Under the pieces are notes generated by a model. The model worked only from the letters and a program-made list of their open reading frames with translations. It had not been told where the DNA came from and made no database searches. The position numbers were made by a program, and so were the translations under genes. A stretch of 64,000 bases of DNA from Tiliqua scincoides (lineage: Eukaryota; Chordata; Lepidosauria; Squamata; Scincidae). Of this stretch, positions 12,338 through 30,425 are shown piece after piece (positions within the stretch are counted from its first letter, which is position 1; each line of letters opens with the position of its first letter). The stretch spans positions 98,278,132 through 98,342,131 of the forward strand of contig NC_089821.1 in assembly GCF_035046505.1 (NCBI RefSeq), given 5' to 3'.

Positions 12338-12861
12338 ATGAACCTTATTTACGTCCCCATAAGGCACGTTTGCAGGGCTTACCGCTGGGCTCCTGCCAGA
12401 GCTGGCTTAGCTCCGGCCGGCGCTGTGCCAGCGTGCGGTGAGCGCCCAAGTTCCGTGGCTCAGCGGTCTCCATGACTGCGGAACGGGAGATGCGGAACGG
12501 GAGATGGGGATGTGTTTGGGGGCATGGGGGGAGGCGTTCCGGGGAGGGGGGAAGCATGGCCGGGGGCATGGGGGAGGCGTGTCGGGGGTGGGGGAGAGAT
12601 AGATCCGAGCTCTGCAGGATCCAGGGTGCTCGGGCAGGGCTGCTTGCCCTACACGGGTGCCTTCACTTTAGCGGCGACCAAACAGTTGCCGCTAAAGTGA
12701 GTAGCCCCATTGCGGGGCTGCTCCCCTTACTCGGGGGAAAGGGACGAATGTTCCTTTCTCCCGAGAAGCCTCCCGCTGTAGCGCGGGAGGCGCAGGATCC
12801 GGCAGGAGCCCTCCGTGGAGCCGCTGGGTCCTGCAGCTCCGGGCAGATTAGGATTGGACTG
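12338..12861. mobile_element. Long GC-rich Harbinger-like element
   Basis: Right end GGCAGATTAGGATTGGACTG; left part CATAAGGCACGTTTGCAGGG as in the 3.3, 33 and 41 kb copies. The interior has the family's GGGGCTGCTCCCCTTACTCG block. The 137-codon ORF here is a by-product of GC richness. Confidence 0.5.
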
Positions 12862-17503
<4,642 letters not shown>

Positions 17504-18500
17504 TCAGGATATGAAAAAATTGAGAATAGCCTCTGTGATCGTGGATGTGTGTATACATTCACACAAACCATGAATGCCCTTTGAGTAGATCTGTATGTAA
17601 AAATGTTATTATGGTGCTACATGATAGTGATCTTATAAAATGAGCACTTTTTAAATCTGAGGCAGTGAAATGAGAGAATGGAAGTGTTTCACTGCTGTTG
17701 TAAATACAGTGGTTGTTTACAGCATCTCAATACAGCAAGCAACATCTTAACTACAGCATATCTGGATGCCACAATAAGAAGATTTTTCTCTGTTCTTAGA
17801 CACATAAAATCAGTGTCTAATCTTTTCACCTTACAGGCTCTCTTCCCACATCACCTCTAACTCATTGAAGATATGCTAAAAAGCTTGTATGCAAAACCTT
17901 GAATTTGTCAAAGTACTGTATGTGGCAAACCCATCTTGTCCTTCGGTTAGCCCAGTTTTTACCGAACGAAATTATGTAATTTCTGACCCTTTGTCTAGAG
18001 GATGCTAGAAGCAATTAGCCATTGCTGAGTGTCAAATCTCTCTCATAAGCACATCTAGAGAAAGCACCACTATTCCATTGAGACTTATGGCACAAAATGG
18101 TCCTGTCCCCAAGCTTGTAGCACTAGGCAGAGTTGGCATGTAGAATGCCCTCCTGCAGTCATGTATGTACGTACAGACCATCATTTCACATATGAAGATG
18201 GTTGACAGATGATTCCAAGTCATCCATTCCTGTGAGGCATTTGGGTCTAAAATTGTAGAATGTATACGAGAGAATGAAAAAAAAATGTTTGCCTACGGCT
18301 TTGTGCAAACAGCACAAGTATGCCAAGAGATTGAATTAAACAATCAGCACTGGAAAGTTGGATAGGGCTGGGCTCTGACTTTATGATACTAAAATGGCTG
18401 CTGAGTCAACTTAATTGACATTTCAAACACGGCTAGAGATGTACATCCCTATCCAGGGCTATTAGTGATGCCCAATAAAGAGCTACTCAAATTGGACCAA
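17504..18500 (+). other. UPP2: Probable UPP2 3' untranslated region
   Basis: Non-coding sequence follows the UPP2 stop. A canonical AATAAA lies at 18474-18479, which would give a 3' UTR of about 1 kb. A piece of Harbinger-like MITE end (around 18338-18377, with CAGCACTGGAAAGTTGG) lies inside this stretch. The end is inferred from the hexamer only; a later cleavage site is possible. Confidence 0.45.
18474..18479 (+). promoter_or_regulatory. UPP2: Candidate polyadenylation signal AATAAA for UPP2
   Basis: This is a plain AATAAA hexamer about 970 bases past the stop codon, and the first canonical one I found downstream. I see no expression evidence, so its use is an inference. Confidence 0.35.
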
Positions 18501-20008
18501 GCTACAGTATCTAAATTTCAGGCACAAGACTGACATAATATAGGATCATTCTCCGTGACCTAAACTTGTAGGCCTGAAGCTGTTTTGTGTGCTGCATTCT
18601 ATGAGCTCATGACAAGACTTCAGTCCAGAGGTCATCAGGCAGTTCCTTTTCATTTCACCAATAATGGGACTGAATCCATTGTGTTACATATCCAGGAATT
18701 ATCCATGGCACTGGACCAACTAGATATAGGACAATGTGGTGGGCAGTTCTGGCATTTGGAAAGTATCCGTAGTTGTCAGCAATGTTGTATATTCATAACA
18801 GTAAACCAAGCTAACTCTTGGACCTTCACATTACTTCACAGTAATAATGAAGCAAACTCAAAAGTAAATCTGCTGCTGCTGGATGTTATTGTTGAGGTAC
18901 ACCTGTGAAGACAGAATATTATTTTAGAACTCAGTGGGGTAACGTTTCGTTTTAGACGCCTGTCAGAAATTGATCAAACAGCTTCAAAATATTTAGATCG
19001 AAGATGTCAATGTATGGCAACTCCATAGCAGTACAGAAAATGTTCCTAGCTTATTATGCTGTGATCCTAGTTGAATATGAAACACTTTAATGTTGGTTTC
19101 ATACCTAAGCGCTGCAGTAAATACCAGGTGATGAGCTCCGTGATGACAGGAAATCCAGAAGAAAGAGGAAAAATGGGTATTACTGATTCAGAAATGTGAC
19201 CAGAAATTACTGCTGACAAGGACTGTATGCATATTTGCTTGCTAATCAGAACTCAGACATGGGAACCATAGCTTTTTGCTAAATGAGCATTTGTGTATAG
19301 TGCTTAGAGTCTGATTCCGGTGATCATGTAGTTATGTCTGTATGTGATTGGATCTGAGAATTGTGCTGGCTTGTACTAAGTTTAAGTTATTTATGCAGCT
19401 CACATTGTTTAATATATCGTATTACATTTTTGAGCACTTTTACAGAACCGGCTAATATTACAAATGTTAAAATAACCCCAAAAGAAAATGGGGGAAAGAG
19501 AGTTTCTGGGAATCAGACTGTGTTGTGTTGGTGCTGTTCTTCTGGTGAATAGCCAGTAAATCTTTTATATATTTAGGTACTGAAATTAAAGTGAATTCAA
19601 TAGCAAAAAAATGTTTACCATATTCTTTATGTTTGCATCATATTCGCATAGCATATTCAGATCACATGTGATCATATTGTATCATATTCACATATAAACA
19701 AACATATGTTTGTTTGTCCTATTCCTTATGTTATGTAACATATTCTTTATGATAATATATGTTTATCATATATTCCCCTGCTTGCTTCAATATCTTGTTT
19801 CCCCCACAAAACTCTTGATTTACAGGTTTGAAAGAAGAAGTTTGATGAAGGATGTTAGAAGTCTCATTCATACATTGCAGGGGTAGTGACCTATGTGAAA
19901 AATCACAGGATATTGTATCTCTTTTTATCACTTTACATACGACCAATGATGAATAGGATAAGAGAAAGCTCAGGCCTCTTACCTTTTGTGTCGACTCTCT
20001 TAGTACTA

Positions 20009-20533
20009 CAGTCAGTTCTCGTTGTCCGCTAGGGTTAGTTTCCTGGAAAACCTAGTAGATACCAAATTAATTGGTAATTGGGTAAGAAGGCACTTTTTCA
20101 AGTAGGTGCTCCTTTTTTTTAGCAGGGGGAGAGTAACTGGCCAATCTCACCCCAGCAGTGTCTGTTCTGGTGGCTGTCTGCTGGTATTCATTTGCATCTT
20201 TTTAGATTGTGAGCCCTTTTGGGACAGGGGACCATTTAGTTATTTGATTTTTCTCTGTAAACCACTTTGTGAACTTTTATTTGAAAAGCGGTATATAAAT
20301 ACTAATACTAATACTACTACTAATAATAATAATACCGGATACTGAATCATTGAGCTTATGGGGAAAATGGGGTTAGGTTCCAGGGACCCTCTTCACCATA
20401 CACTCTATGAACTTTATGAACCTGAATCTTAACTTGAAGTACAGAGACTCAGATAAAGCAAGATGGTGGCAGTTCTCTCCCTTGTAGATAAGCAAATTCG
20501 CATAGTGCATTCGCATATAAAGCAAACTGATTG
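20009..20533. mobile_element. pogo/Tigger-like element interrupted by a LINE/SINE tail
   Basis: It starts CAGTCAGTTCTCGTTGTCCG after TA. Its far end (GATAAGCAAATTCGCATAG ... AAACTGATTG) aligns to the right end of 62762-63224. The middle (about 20104-20336) is a different element ending in a TAA-rich tail, so the host element is older. Confidence 0.6.
20104..20336 (+). mobile_element. Retroelement 3' tail with (TAA)n-like end
   Basis: It contains TAGATTGTGAGCCCTTTTGG, CTGTAAACCACTTTGTGAAC and AAAGCGGTATATAAATAC followed by TAATAATAATAA, a very common squamate LINE/SINE 3' end. An antisense copy lies at 49556-49675. Confidence 0.6.
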
Positions 20534-20619
20534 CATTTTGATAAGATTACAAGGAAAGGCCAGGAGTTGACTAAAACTGGGGGGGTGAGGGTGGGACTTG
20601 TAGATTTCACTTCCACTCA

Positions 20620-20780
20620 GGGTACAACCCTAACCTGCACTGGAACAGGCAGGCCTGCGCTGTATTCAGTGCAGGGTAGGAGCAGGCTTGGGTGCAATTC
20701 AGAGTAAGGGGATTTACATCACGCCTCCCTCCCCCTTTGCTGGCCTTCCCAGTGCAGTACAATCTCACAGTCCAACAGCG
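20620..20780. repeat. GC-rich Harbinger-like fragment
   Basis: ACCCTAACCTGCACTGGAAC and TGTATTCAGTGCAGGG match, in reverse, the right part of the 3276 and 6045 elements. Confidence 0.45.
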
Positions 20781-22703
20781 CAGCTCCTACACCACTAAGC
20801 CAACACACATCTGTGCACTGGCTCAGCTTCCTTCCAAGTAGCCGCAAACGTACGCTTGTGACACTCAGGAGCTGGCAGAAGGGACTTGTGCCAGCTTGGG
20901 GGGTGGGGGCTGGATTGTGCTGCCTGTGGCATAGCATGACTGGGGTGGCCCACCCCCTGCTGCTCTTCAGTGTAACACAAACATGTTCCATCTACGCTTC
21001 TGGGATAAATAGGATTTCTTGTGCTTTCCACAGAGCTCCAGAAGTCTCACCCTGAAAGGCAGCTATTTTTTTAATCCTGGAATATTTGTTACAGTTATTT
21101 ATTTATACATCTAATTTTTTAATGAACTGAACAGCATGCGCTGGCTCTGTCAGTCCCCTTGGACTGATAATAGTCAAGTCTCAGAATCATCTCATAGATC
21201 TAACCATGGAATCTGGTAGCACTTAACTATTACTGTCTATCACTGCTCTTTATTCTGCCTAGAAGTGCCTTTGCATTAGCTAAGGGAGTGAATATAATCA
21301 AACATATTTGATCAATAGGTACCTAGTGGCCCTTGGTCATTCCTTCTCTCCATGATTGTAATGTTCTTGGTCTCTGATATTAAACCAGAAGGCTTTAAGT
21401 CCCTTTCATGTCCAGTCTCCTGGGATAATACGTATGGGCACTGTCATAATCATTGGGTCCCTATTACACTTCTTGTCCTCTCAATCATAACCTTTTCGAA
21501 TGATAGTACTTGCCATGTCAATTCCAGGAGCCAGGATTGGGCCATCTGTTTTGGACATCTCTGGAATTGTACTAAGTTATCTTTTCATCACAGGTGGAGA
21601 TCTTTCAATCATACATCAATGGGCAAAAAAGAACCAGAAATAAAACTTTTTCTCAGCTTGAAACCCAAACTCAGAGCCCACTCAGCAGTCAGAGATTATT
21701 GCACTAATCAGCTGTACCGTGCAGCAACGAAAACTGTAATTTCTTTACAGTGAATTGCACAGAACAAAACAAAACATCCAATAGAACTCACGGAGTGCCT
21801 GGATTTGAAATTTTCTTCGAAGGTGTTTGGGGCTGCGCACTACACTTTTAAACTTTCAAAACTGCAAAGCGTCATCATTAACTCATCAGTGTCAGTGAAA
21901 GCTGTAATTTTGCCCCATCTTCATCTTGTTTATTTTTCCATCAGCTCAATTATTCCAGCAACGGTTCTCAAATTGCAAATTACCGATGAACAACATCAAA
22001 AGAACCCAACGTGGACATTACCAATTTGTCTGCACAGAAACTCAACTGGGGAGGAAGAAAGTGTCAGAACTGCCCCCAGATGCTCTCTGAGGCATAATTT
22101 GCCACACAGTGCCACATTCAGCCCATGCTAGCTATGTATCTTGCTAGGGAATGATTCTGACCAGAGGTAGTCAGTAGTCTGACCTGAGCAGGCAGTAGTC
22201 ACACCAATGGCATCATGGCTTACTCCTCCACCTGATTCATTGTATTTGCTTATACAGTAAAAGCCAAACTGGACGCATGGAAGACAGCATTCAAGTCTCA
22301 GTAGGAAAAGAAATATGAATGTCAAGGAACATGGTAGGTTTTTTTTTGTTTTTTTAAAGACAAAAACCTCCATGCAGTGAGGTGAATCTCAAGGACATGC
22401 CCCACATCCAATCACAACATGGCTGCCTTGGAGGAACAAACTCATCCTTCCTAGGAGGGAGAATTCAAACATCCCTGGAGAGCAAGTGAATTCCCCTCAG
22501 CCAAAAAGCTGAAGTGACCTATGGAAATCATGAGGGTTGTGATGAAGATGGAACAAGGAATGTAGCTGAAGAGAGCATCAGAAACACATGAAGCCATCCA
22601 ACTGAGCTGGGTAAGACCCTCATTGGAAATTGAGAATCCAGATCAAGGTGGGAAACCAGAAGGGCAGAAAGGATGCTGACCAGAACAGGGTGAGAGCCTA
22701 GGA

Positions 22704-23131
22704 CAGGGGTGTCCAAACCCCGGCCCGGGGGCCACTTGCGGCCCCCAGGGACTCCCAATCTAGCCCATGGGGAGCCCCCAGCCTTGAATAAGCCCATGCT
22801 AGCCCAACACAACTGCTCTCGGCATAAGAGCGACTGTTCGTCCTCTTGTGTGAGCTGTGGAAAGAAGGCTCCCTCCACTGCTTGCTGTTTCATGACTGTT
22901 ATGCAGCAGCGGCAGTGAAAGAAAGGCTGGCCTTGCTTTGTGCAAGGCCTTTTATAAGTCTTGACCTATTGCAAGACCTTCATTCATTCATATGAGTTCC
23001 ATCTCTAATATATTTATTTATGTAAATTTATTCAAATTTGAAATGTAAATTAATTCTTTTTTTTTCCTGGCCTCCAACATAGAGTCAGAGAGATGATGTG
23101 GCCCTTCTGCCAAAAGGTTTGGACGCCTCTA
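22704..23131. mobile_element. hAT MITE, 8-bp duplication GCCTAGGA, second copy of the 7973 family
   Basis: The duplications are at 22696-22703 and 23132-23139, identical. It starts CAGGGGTGTCCAAACCCC; the last bases have decayed to CCTCTA. The interior is co-linear with 7973-8430, same orientation, shorter by about 30 bases. Confidence 0.92.
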
Positions 23132-23486
23132 GCCTAGGACAAGAGGGGGATAACAAGGGAATGCACTAGCTTAGCAGGAAGGAGAGGGGTGAGAGAAAGA
23201 GGTAAGCCCCTGATGGACTCTTGCCCACAACAGGGGTGAAGTCAGGCTCTGCTTAAAGTAACAAGGGAAACTGGAGGAAGAGAAGAAGGAAACAGAAAAA
23301 GAGAAAGGCAGGAATTGAAAGGAGTATTAGACTGGGGAAAGAAGAAGCTAGCTACTTGAACAACCCTATGGGAAGGGAAGGCCCATCACCAGTCTGGCAG
23401 AAGTTGGGGAAGTCAGAAAGAGGCCAAACATGATGGAGGGGCAAGAGTTAACCCTAATACCCCACCCTTATCCAGGGACATCCTAA

Positions 23487-23668
23487 GGGTGCAATCCTTT
23501 CCAGCACTGGCATAGCGGTGCCAATGGGACATGTGCTGCATCCTGCAGTTGGGTGTCACTCATGGAGGCCTCCTCAAAGTAAGGGAATGTTTGTTCCCTT
23601 ACCTCAGAGCTGCATTGCCCTTATGTCACTGCTGGAAAGCATTGACATAAGGGGTTAGGATTGCGCCC
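23487..23668. mobile_element. Harbinger-like MITE, 182 bp
   Basis: Ends GGGTGCAATCCT and GGTTAGGATTGCGCCC. The interior TGCATCCTGCAGTTGGGTGT and TGTTTGTTCCCTTACCTCAG is nearly the same as 45877-46088. The target duplication is not clean. Confidence 0.75.
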
Positions 23669-25221
23669 TTTGACAGGGATTCTACCTACTTGACTTACCT
23701 GGCTGGGGCTGCGGACTTCTCAGGCTGCCAGACTCTTGGAGATGTTATATACCTATGGGAAAACAAATAACAGTGTATTGATCAACTGAGCTGTTTCAGT
23801 CTATGATGCAACAAGACCCCAAGGACTAGAACAAGAGGAAGAACAAATGCAATTGCACCAAATGTATCTCCACATGAGTCTTACTGAAGGGGGCTTGGTG
23901 GATGGGGGCAGAGCCCCAGGTCATAGGGTAGTCCATTCAATGTAGTTTTGCCTCCAAGTGTTGGGGATACGGGGAAAACAGACATTTCAGAGACTTGACA
24001 TACACTGCTCCCAAATCACAAATCAAGGCCTCAACTTGGCTTTGACCAGTCTGCTCACTTCCTGCTTTAGCCCAAACTACTATTCCATTTGCACTTCTGC
24101 TACACTTCCATCTCCTGGATGTTTTCTAAGACATGCCCAGTTTCCTCCATTCACCTACAATCCTTCAGCCATACCTAACCTTCTCTTTTGCTCAAGATGG
24201 CCACTGTGGCACATGGGGAGGGTGTCATAGCAGCAAGGAGAATGCAAATGAAAAACCAATAAATGGAAGGGGCATCTATTCTATTAGAACAATTCCGAAC
24301 TGGTAGATTGCAACAAAAAGTGTTTTATTGGCAAAGGTTAAACTTGATCATGGGTGTTGTCTTCAAGATAACAAGGTTAATAAGTTTTGTGTGACAGCCT
24401 TGCCTACTCTAGTTTGCTTGTCTAGTTTGCTTTCATGTTGCTAGCCATTACTAAAAAGTGTTTAAGTTTAGGCCATAGTAGTACACATTATGTATTACAG
24501 TCTCCATATAGCCTTTTTACCTACTAAACTGAAGTGACTCTTTCTGGCAGGAAGATAATCAACAAAATGGATTCCATGTCACAAGGACATATGACCTTTT
24601 GTACCTTGGTTTCTGGCTGCCTAATTTGTTTAAAATGCTTAATTAAATACCTTTGCTTGAATGTGTACAATGCTCTCTAACTTGAAATTATTCAGCCTGC
24701 AACAAGTAGGACATCATTGCTAATCTACGGATATTACTAGCAGTGTGTTGGGGACAAATCACTGCTGCAGCTCTTTCCAGTGGTAGTAAATGCAATTGCC
24801 CATGACCAAATGCATTTGCATATAGTGGAAATAAATTTTAAGTTCCTGATGAGTTTCCTAGCTTGCCTCTCCACACGTGTAGGAGGGGTAGATCTTTCTT
24901 GCTTGAGTTCAGTAGGCCCATGCTGGAATGCTGAGACTTATTGAATACATTTATAGCCTGCCTTTCAAGATATAGCATCTTCATAAGGCAGCTGCCAGAG
25001 TTAGAAAGAAAAAAAAGTGAAGATTGATGCTAAAATGTTTTAGAGAGTGGAAGAAGGTATGCCAGTGATAAACATCAGAGGTCCTCATCACATGTACCAC
25101 TGAAGAACAGTATCTTCAGTAGATGTCTGAAGGTAGACAAGGAGGGAACTTGATGGACATCTTCCGGGAGGAAACTTCTACAACCATGATGCTGCCGGTG
25201 AGAAGACCTACACTATAAAGG

Positions 25222-25277
25222 GTTGACAATACTGATCTAGATGGCCCAGGTTTGACTTGGTTTAAGGCAGCTTCCTA
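25222..25277 (+). repeat. tRNA-derived squamate SINE, 3' end, sense
   Basis: TACTGATCTAGATGG and AAGGCAGCTTCCTATGT form the sense counterpart of 12236-12335. Confidence 0.5.
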
Positions 25278-25344
25278 TGTACCTGCCAAGCATACTTCAG
25301 CTGTAAGCAGTCAGAAAGAAGGGCTTGGACAAGGGGATTGTGCA

Positions 25345-25598
25345 AAAGGGGATTGGACAAGTTTCTGGAGGAAAAATCCATTACTGGTACAAGCCATGAT
25401 GTGTATGCGCAACCTCCTGATTTTAGAAATGGGTTATGTCAGAATGCCAGATACAAGGGAGGGCACCAGGATGAGGTCTCTTGTTATCTGGTGTGCTCCC
25501 TGGGGCATTTGGTGGGCCGCTGTGAGATACAGGAAGCTGGACTAGATAGGCCTATGGCCTGATCCAGTGGGGCTGTTCTTATGTTCTTATGCTTGTGA
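25345..25598 (+). mobile_element. CR1-like LINE 3' end
   Basis: TTGGACAAGTTTCTGGAGG, GGTGGGCCGCTGTGAGATAC, GGAAGCTGGACTAGATAGG and GGCTGTTCTTATGTTCTTATG are the familiar CR1 3' UTR and its short terminal repeat. It is heavily 5' truncated. Confidence 0.7.
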
Positions 25599-28500
25599 TG
25601 TAGCTCTTAACTCTCTGGTGGCTAAAGGCTGTCCTTAAGACATCCCGGTCCAACATCACTGAGAGCTTTATAGGAACACCAGCACTTTGAATTGTGCCCA
25701 GAGACATATTGTTGCCCAATGCAGCTGCCTCAGTGTTGATGAACTGTGTCATTCATGGTATCCTTGCAAGCAATCTAGCAGCTCCGTTTTAGGTGAACAT
25801 TAATCCCACAGCACCACCTTTATATCACTGTGCCCTTTCTCCCCCTTTTTGAGAGGAGTCTCAGAAGGTTACCATGGCCAATGAAACCAAAAGCTGCTGA
25901 CGGGCTTGGGGAAAACAACAGAGTTGCATCCCTCCTGTTTATTTCCCAGCATAGGTTATTGAGCAGCTAGGTAGGTGCCAGCTCGAGTAAGCAGTTCCTC
26001 CATCCTGCCTCCCTCCTGGCTTGATTCACTTTTTCTCAGGTCTTCCTCATTTCCCTCCTTTTTAGCCAGAGAGTCTGCTGCAAGAGGTTCAGAGCAGGAC
26101 AGCAGGACAGCCCTCTCCCCACCCTGAATTTGTTCTCTTGCCTGCTTTATTTCCTTCAACTGATTCTTCCTCACCTTCGCCTGCAGCACTTTCCCTGAGA
26201 AGAGAACACCATTTTGTGTGCGCTCATGTGTCTGTCTCCTTGCTGGCTTGTTTTTTCTCTCCCTGCTTTCCTCCTTTCTCTCTTTGTTCCTTCTTTGCCC
26301 TCCTCCCCAGAGAGAGCCATCAGCACTGGAAAGTTGGATAGAATTTGGCCTTAACTCTAGCCTTTGTTCCACTGAATATGGAACCTCTGGAAAAGATCCA
26401 TGCTGGGATTCATAGTAGTTGCTCTTCTGCTAAATACAAGAAAATTGGCCTTTCCCACTGTACATACACATCGCAGGTGACTGCAGCAAAACCTGATAGG
26501 TTTACCCATAACATCCACATGACTTGCTACACAACTGCTATTTTCAGGACATATACAAAATATTTTGCACGTACTACTAAAAATGAAGCAGCCCTTGGTT
26601 GATGTAACAAGCCTGACTCATGCTCTTCTGCATGTATTAATGAATAAAAATGGCAGTGTATCCACCATCTGTAGTTTTGCATCAGCCCTGTTCATGAAAA
26701 TTATGTGCCAATTATGTTAACTGCATCCCACTAAATCATGCATATTCGCTTGGGTCCTCCAGCTTCTGACATATCCACTGTGGTTGCCCACCAATGCCCT
26801 AGAAAATCCCAGAGGAAAGGCAGAATTCACGCTTATTCTACCAAGTGATTGCCACATTTGCTGAAGGGAGAAAAGGGATCCAACAAGATACGGGAAAACC
26901 AGAAGGAAAATAGCTTCCAAAGTTATTTTAATTGGGCCCCAGCAAGTGACCTCTTCCGAACCCCATGCTTCAGCTCTAGGGGCTGTTCTTCTGCCCTACA
27001 CAGAATCACAGCGACAGATTCCTGAATGAGGATGACTGGGAACATTCTGTCTGTGTTTATTCACTGCTTCCGGGCATTACCATTGCTATGAGTCACTATC
27101 ATGCCAAGCAGAACCTAACGCAGCAGTTGCTTTAAAATCCACATTCCACCTCCGACAAGATTAACTAGAATAATAGCCACTAGGTCATCTTTGGCCTATT
27201 AACACTGGTGGGTTGTTTTCTTCAGCAGAGATGCTTCATATTCACTGCAGCAGAGATTAACACACACATACCGGATATGTTTTTTGGTTATATTGTCACA
27301 AGATCAGCAGAATTCCCTGCTTTGAAACAATCATTCTGGTGGCCATCTATTTTCTGCGCATGCTTCTAATTTACACAAGAGACAAAACGCCCAGACCACT
27401 TCAGAAGTTATCTTACATTATTATATCCAGGACTTGCTTAAGCAATGATGCTGCAGAACTGCATGGTATGTGTGTTTTTGGGAGGGCAGGGGTGTTATTT
27501 TCCCTGCAGAGCTTGAGATCACTAACACAGTCCTCCTTCTCACAGCACAGTTCCTTCCCAAAGTCCCCATTGGGCTTTTTGACATTACGGAGAACTAGCA
27601 AGTCAGAAAATGACTGTGAACTGAGTTAAATGACATGATGTTGACCAGGATGTGGCTTTCAGCACAAACCAGGACGAATTGTGTTCAGTTCTCAAGTCTG
27701 TTTAACTATGATTAAGCCCTGCTGGGATCTGCAGGGTTGTGCCTCTCGGCTACAATTGAATCCTCTGAGAAAATGGTAGGGCTGGGACTGACATTTGAAA
27801 TGCACCTGCTTTGAGAGCTACCATTCATTTTTCTTTTTGCTCCCTTAGTGAGACTACAACATTTAGAAACACTGCATCCAAAATGACAGCTGCTACACAG
27901 ACTGTTGGGGGGGGGGGCTCATTTTTTTTTTAGTGTTTGTTAAGATGAAACTTGCATCCAGTTTTCATGCCCTGAGATAAATTGTTTGAACTGTGGCTAA
28001 TTGGCAAGCTACAGATTTGATGCACCTTGTTTACATACATTTCATATGCATGCTGCATAAGGTCTGGGAATGCTTTTAGAGTCATAAAATGAAATGACTT
28101 ATCAAGTTCACTTTCATCTAGCAGAACAAACAGGGTTCTTCACTGCACCATAATAAAGACCCCTATAGCCGAAATGGTTTTGTTTTTTTTTTATTTTGTA
28201 ATTTATTCTCAAGGACTAATTTGCAAAATGAAATTGTTTGGATGATTGGTTTGCAGTAAACATGATGAATCAAATTGGCTTCTACAAGGAGAGAAAGCTT
28301 ATATTTCCATTTATAATAATAATCAAGGAATGGTTGTTCATATTAATAAGGCTAGCTAAATTCGTAATCAAATACAAGAAATGGAACTTGCAATGAAACG
28401 GATGTGAGATACTATGGAGAACATAATACAAGTCATTTTAGATTTAGTGGGCAAGGATTAAATTATATGCAGGCAAACCCTTGATCTGTAAGAAATATAG

Positions 28501-29277
28501 TCTGCTAAGGACCTAACTGCATTTTGCTGTTCTTGTAGAGTGGAATGCTCCATGTAGAATGGGAAGGTGGTTCTCTGAAGGTTAAATAGGAAGAGAAGAG
28601 GCTTCAAGGTTAGAGGGGGGGGGAAGTCAAGGAATGTGTACAGATTACATGCAAACCAGGGACCACTGTGTTTTTGCTCTCTTAACAGAAGCTAAACTTC
28701 CCCCAACATTTACAACTCATTTGACTGACAACCTAGCCAGTACATTCAATGCTGATTCAGTAATCTGTCTCATTTCTCCATGTTTCAGGAATGTTGCCTG
28801 CCTTTTTATTTTTAAAGCACTGTACATTTTTTCCAATTTAAATATACACTTGTTTCTCCCCTACTCCCACTTAAAAACAAAGCAACAACAACAAAATCAG
28901 GTGGCATCAATTTTTAAACGCTGAAAAACTTTTTGGAAAATAGGAGCTGGTAACTGACTGGTTTCTAGCCAATCAGCACAATGCCCAATAGCTTCTTCTG
29001 CAAACAAATGATAATGGATTTCATCAGGGGAAGAAAATTGTATGGCTGACCAAAAGATGGTGTGTGTGCTTCCACTGCAAACCTGCTGCAAAAAATCACG
29101 CATATGAGGACAATTTGATCACATCAGCTTCATATGAGAAAGCCATTACTCTTGTTTTAATCCCAGAGATTCGCTAAGTCAGGAATCCAAGAGAACCTGA
29201 AATCATGAAGTATCAATTATGACATTTGAATCCCACACTTACCCAAGGGGTCAGGGGATCAGATTCCTGTTTCATCT

Positions 29278-29405
29278 TTACATGAAAGGTGAGGTGAGGC
29301 TGAGACAGTGACAGGACCATGGTCATCCAGTTCCCTTTATGGCTAAAGGAGGTTTTGAACCCAGGTTTTTCCATTCCCAAATCTATCCAATGTACTATAC
29401 TGGCA
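29278..29405 (+). repeat. MIR/CORE-type SINE fragment
   Basis: GGTGAGGCTGAGACAGTGAC, TGGTCATCCAGTTCCC, TTTTGAACCCAGGT and CCAATGTACTATACTGGCAC follow the MIR consensus order (gaggctgag ... gaacccaggt ... actatactg). Confidence 0.55.
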
Positions 29406-30191
29406 CTCCATGAATCACTATGTGGATTTCCTGGTGGACATTTGTCTCCAGCAAAGTTCTTTATTTCAGATTTTCATCTAAAAGGATTTCACCTGAAATA
29501 GTCTGATTCTTCCATAAACTGTGTTTCCATGAATGTTTCCTAAACAGAGAAATGCACAAGATTGTGGGGGAGTGCTAAATGGTCCACTGCACACTCCTTC
29601 AGCCCAATCCTATCCCCCACAAACCTGTGTGATTCAGCAGCCCTGACAGAGTGCATACTGCATGCAATGGCGGGAGGGAATGACCAGATGGCCCAGGAGA
29701 GGTAAGTGCAAATAAGTTTTACTCATCTCTCCAAAAGTTGCCTGGACACCAATGGGTCTTCTCAGATTTATAACAGCTATTTAAATGGTGTAAGTTCATG
29801 GAGCCTCAGGGAGCATGCTGGGCTGGGAAAAGGGGAATAGGATTTTGCCATGCACCACGGCTGCCAAGGTTCTTCCCTTCCTGCCCCCAAACCTTCCCTG
29901 ATGCTGCCCGAATACCAGCCTGACTTACCAGTGACCACCCTCACTGACACCTTCCCTGCTCCAGCATAGCATCTCGGAGCTGCTGGTACACACGCAACGC
30001 TTCCAGCAATTTGTGCCAACAGCTCCAAAGTTCACAATGACAGAATGACTTTTGCGTCACCAGAAAAGGGTTTATAGCAGCAGATTGAGAGATTCTGGGC
30101 TGCTTGACAGTCCAGTGCTTTTCCCTACATGACTTGTTTAAAAAAAGAAAGAAAAAGGAAAAAAAAACAGCCTTCACAACTCAACAGTCAA

Positions 30192-30221
30192 TTTATTTCT
30201 TGAATTAAAAAACTATTTATT
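30192..30221 (-). promoter_or_regulatory. CCDC148: CCDC148 polyadenylation signals
   Basis: Two AATAAA hexamers read on the minus strand, at 30216-30221 and 30192-30197, some 55-85 bases past the stop codon. They would give a very short 3' UTR ending near 30170. The spacing is ideal, but cleavage is inferred. Confidence 0.55.
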
Positions 30222-30275
30222 TAGAGAGTCTTAATAAACTCAGAATGATTCAAAATCCTTGATTAGTTCCCAGTT

Positions 30276-30425
<150 letters not shown>

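Larger units (their letters stand above)
18501..30191. other. UPP2-CCDC148 intergenic interval
   Basis: Between the two convergent genes. Contains the elements listed at 20-25.6 kb and 29.3 kb. The stretches 20781-22703, 23669-25221 and 25600-29277 hold no gene or named repeat that I can support; 25600-25800 has phrases (ACTTTGAATTGTGCCCAGAG, CCAATGCAGCTGCCTC) typical of an old LINE. Confidence 0.65.

Noticed and set aside
21352-22131. Adjacent 133- and 108-codon ORFs as an unknown gene
   Set aside because: No splice context, family motif or codon bias; lengths are within chance for this interval.
26138-26602. ORFs on both strands with serine/leucine-rich translations
   Set aside because: Pyrimidine-rich sequence with a Harbinger-like end (AGCACTGGAAAGTTGG near 26322); no protein likeness.
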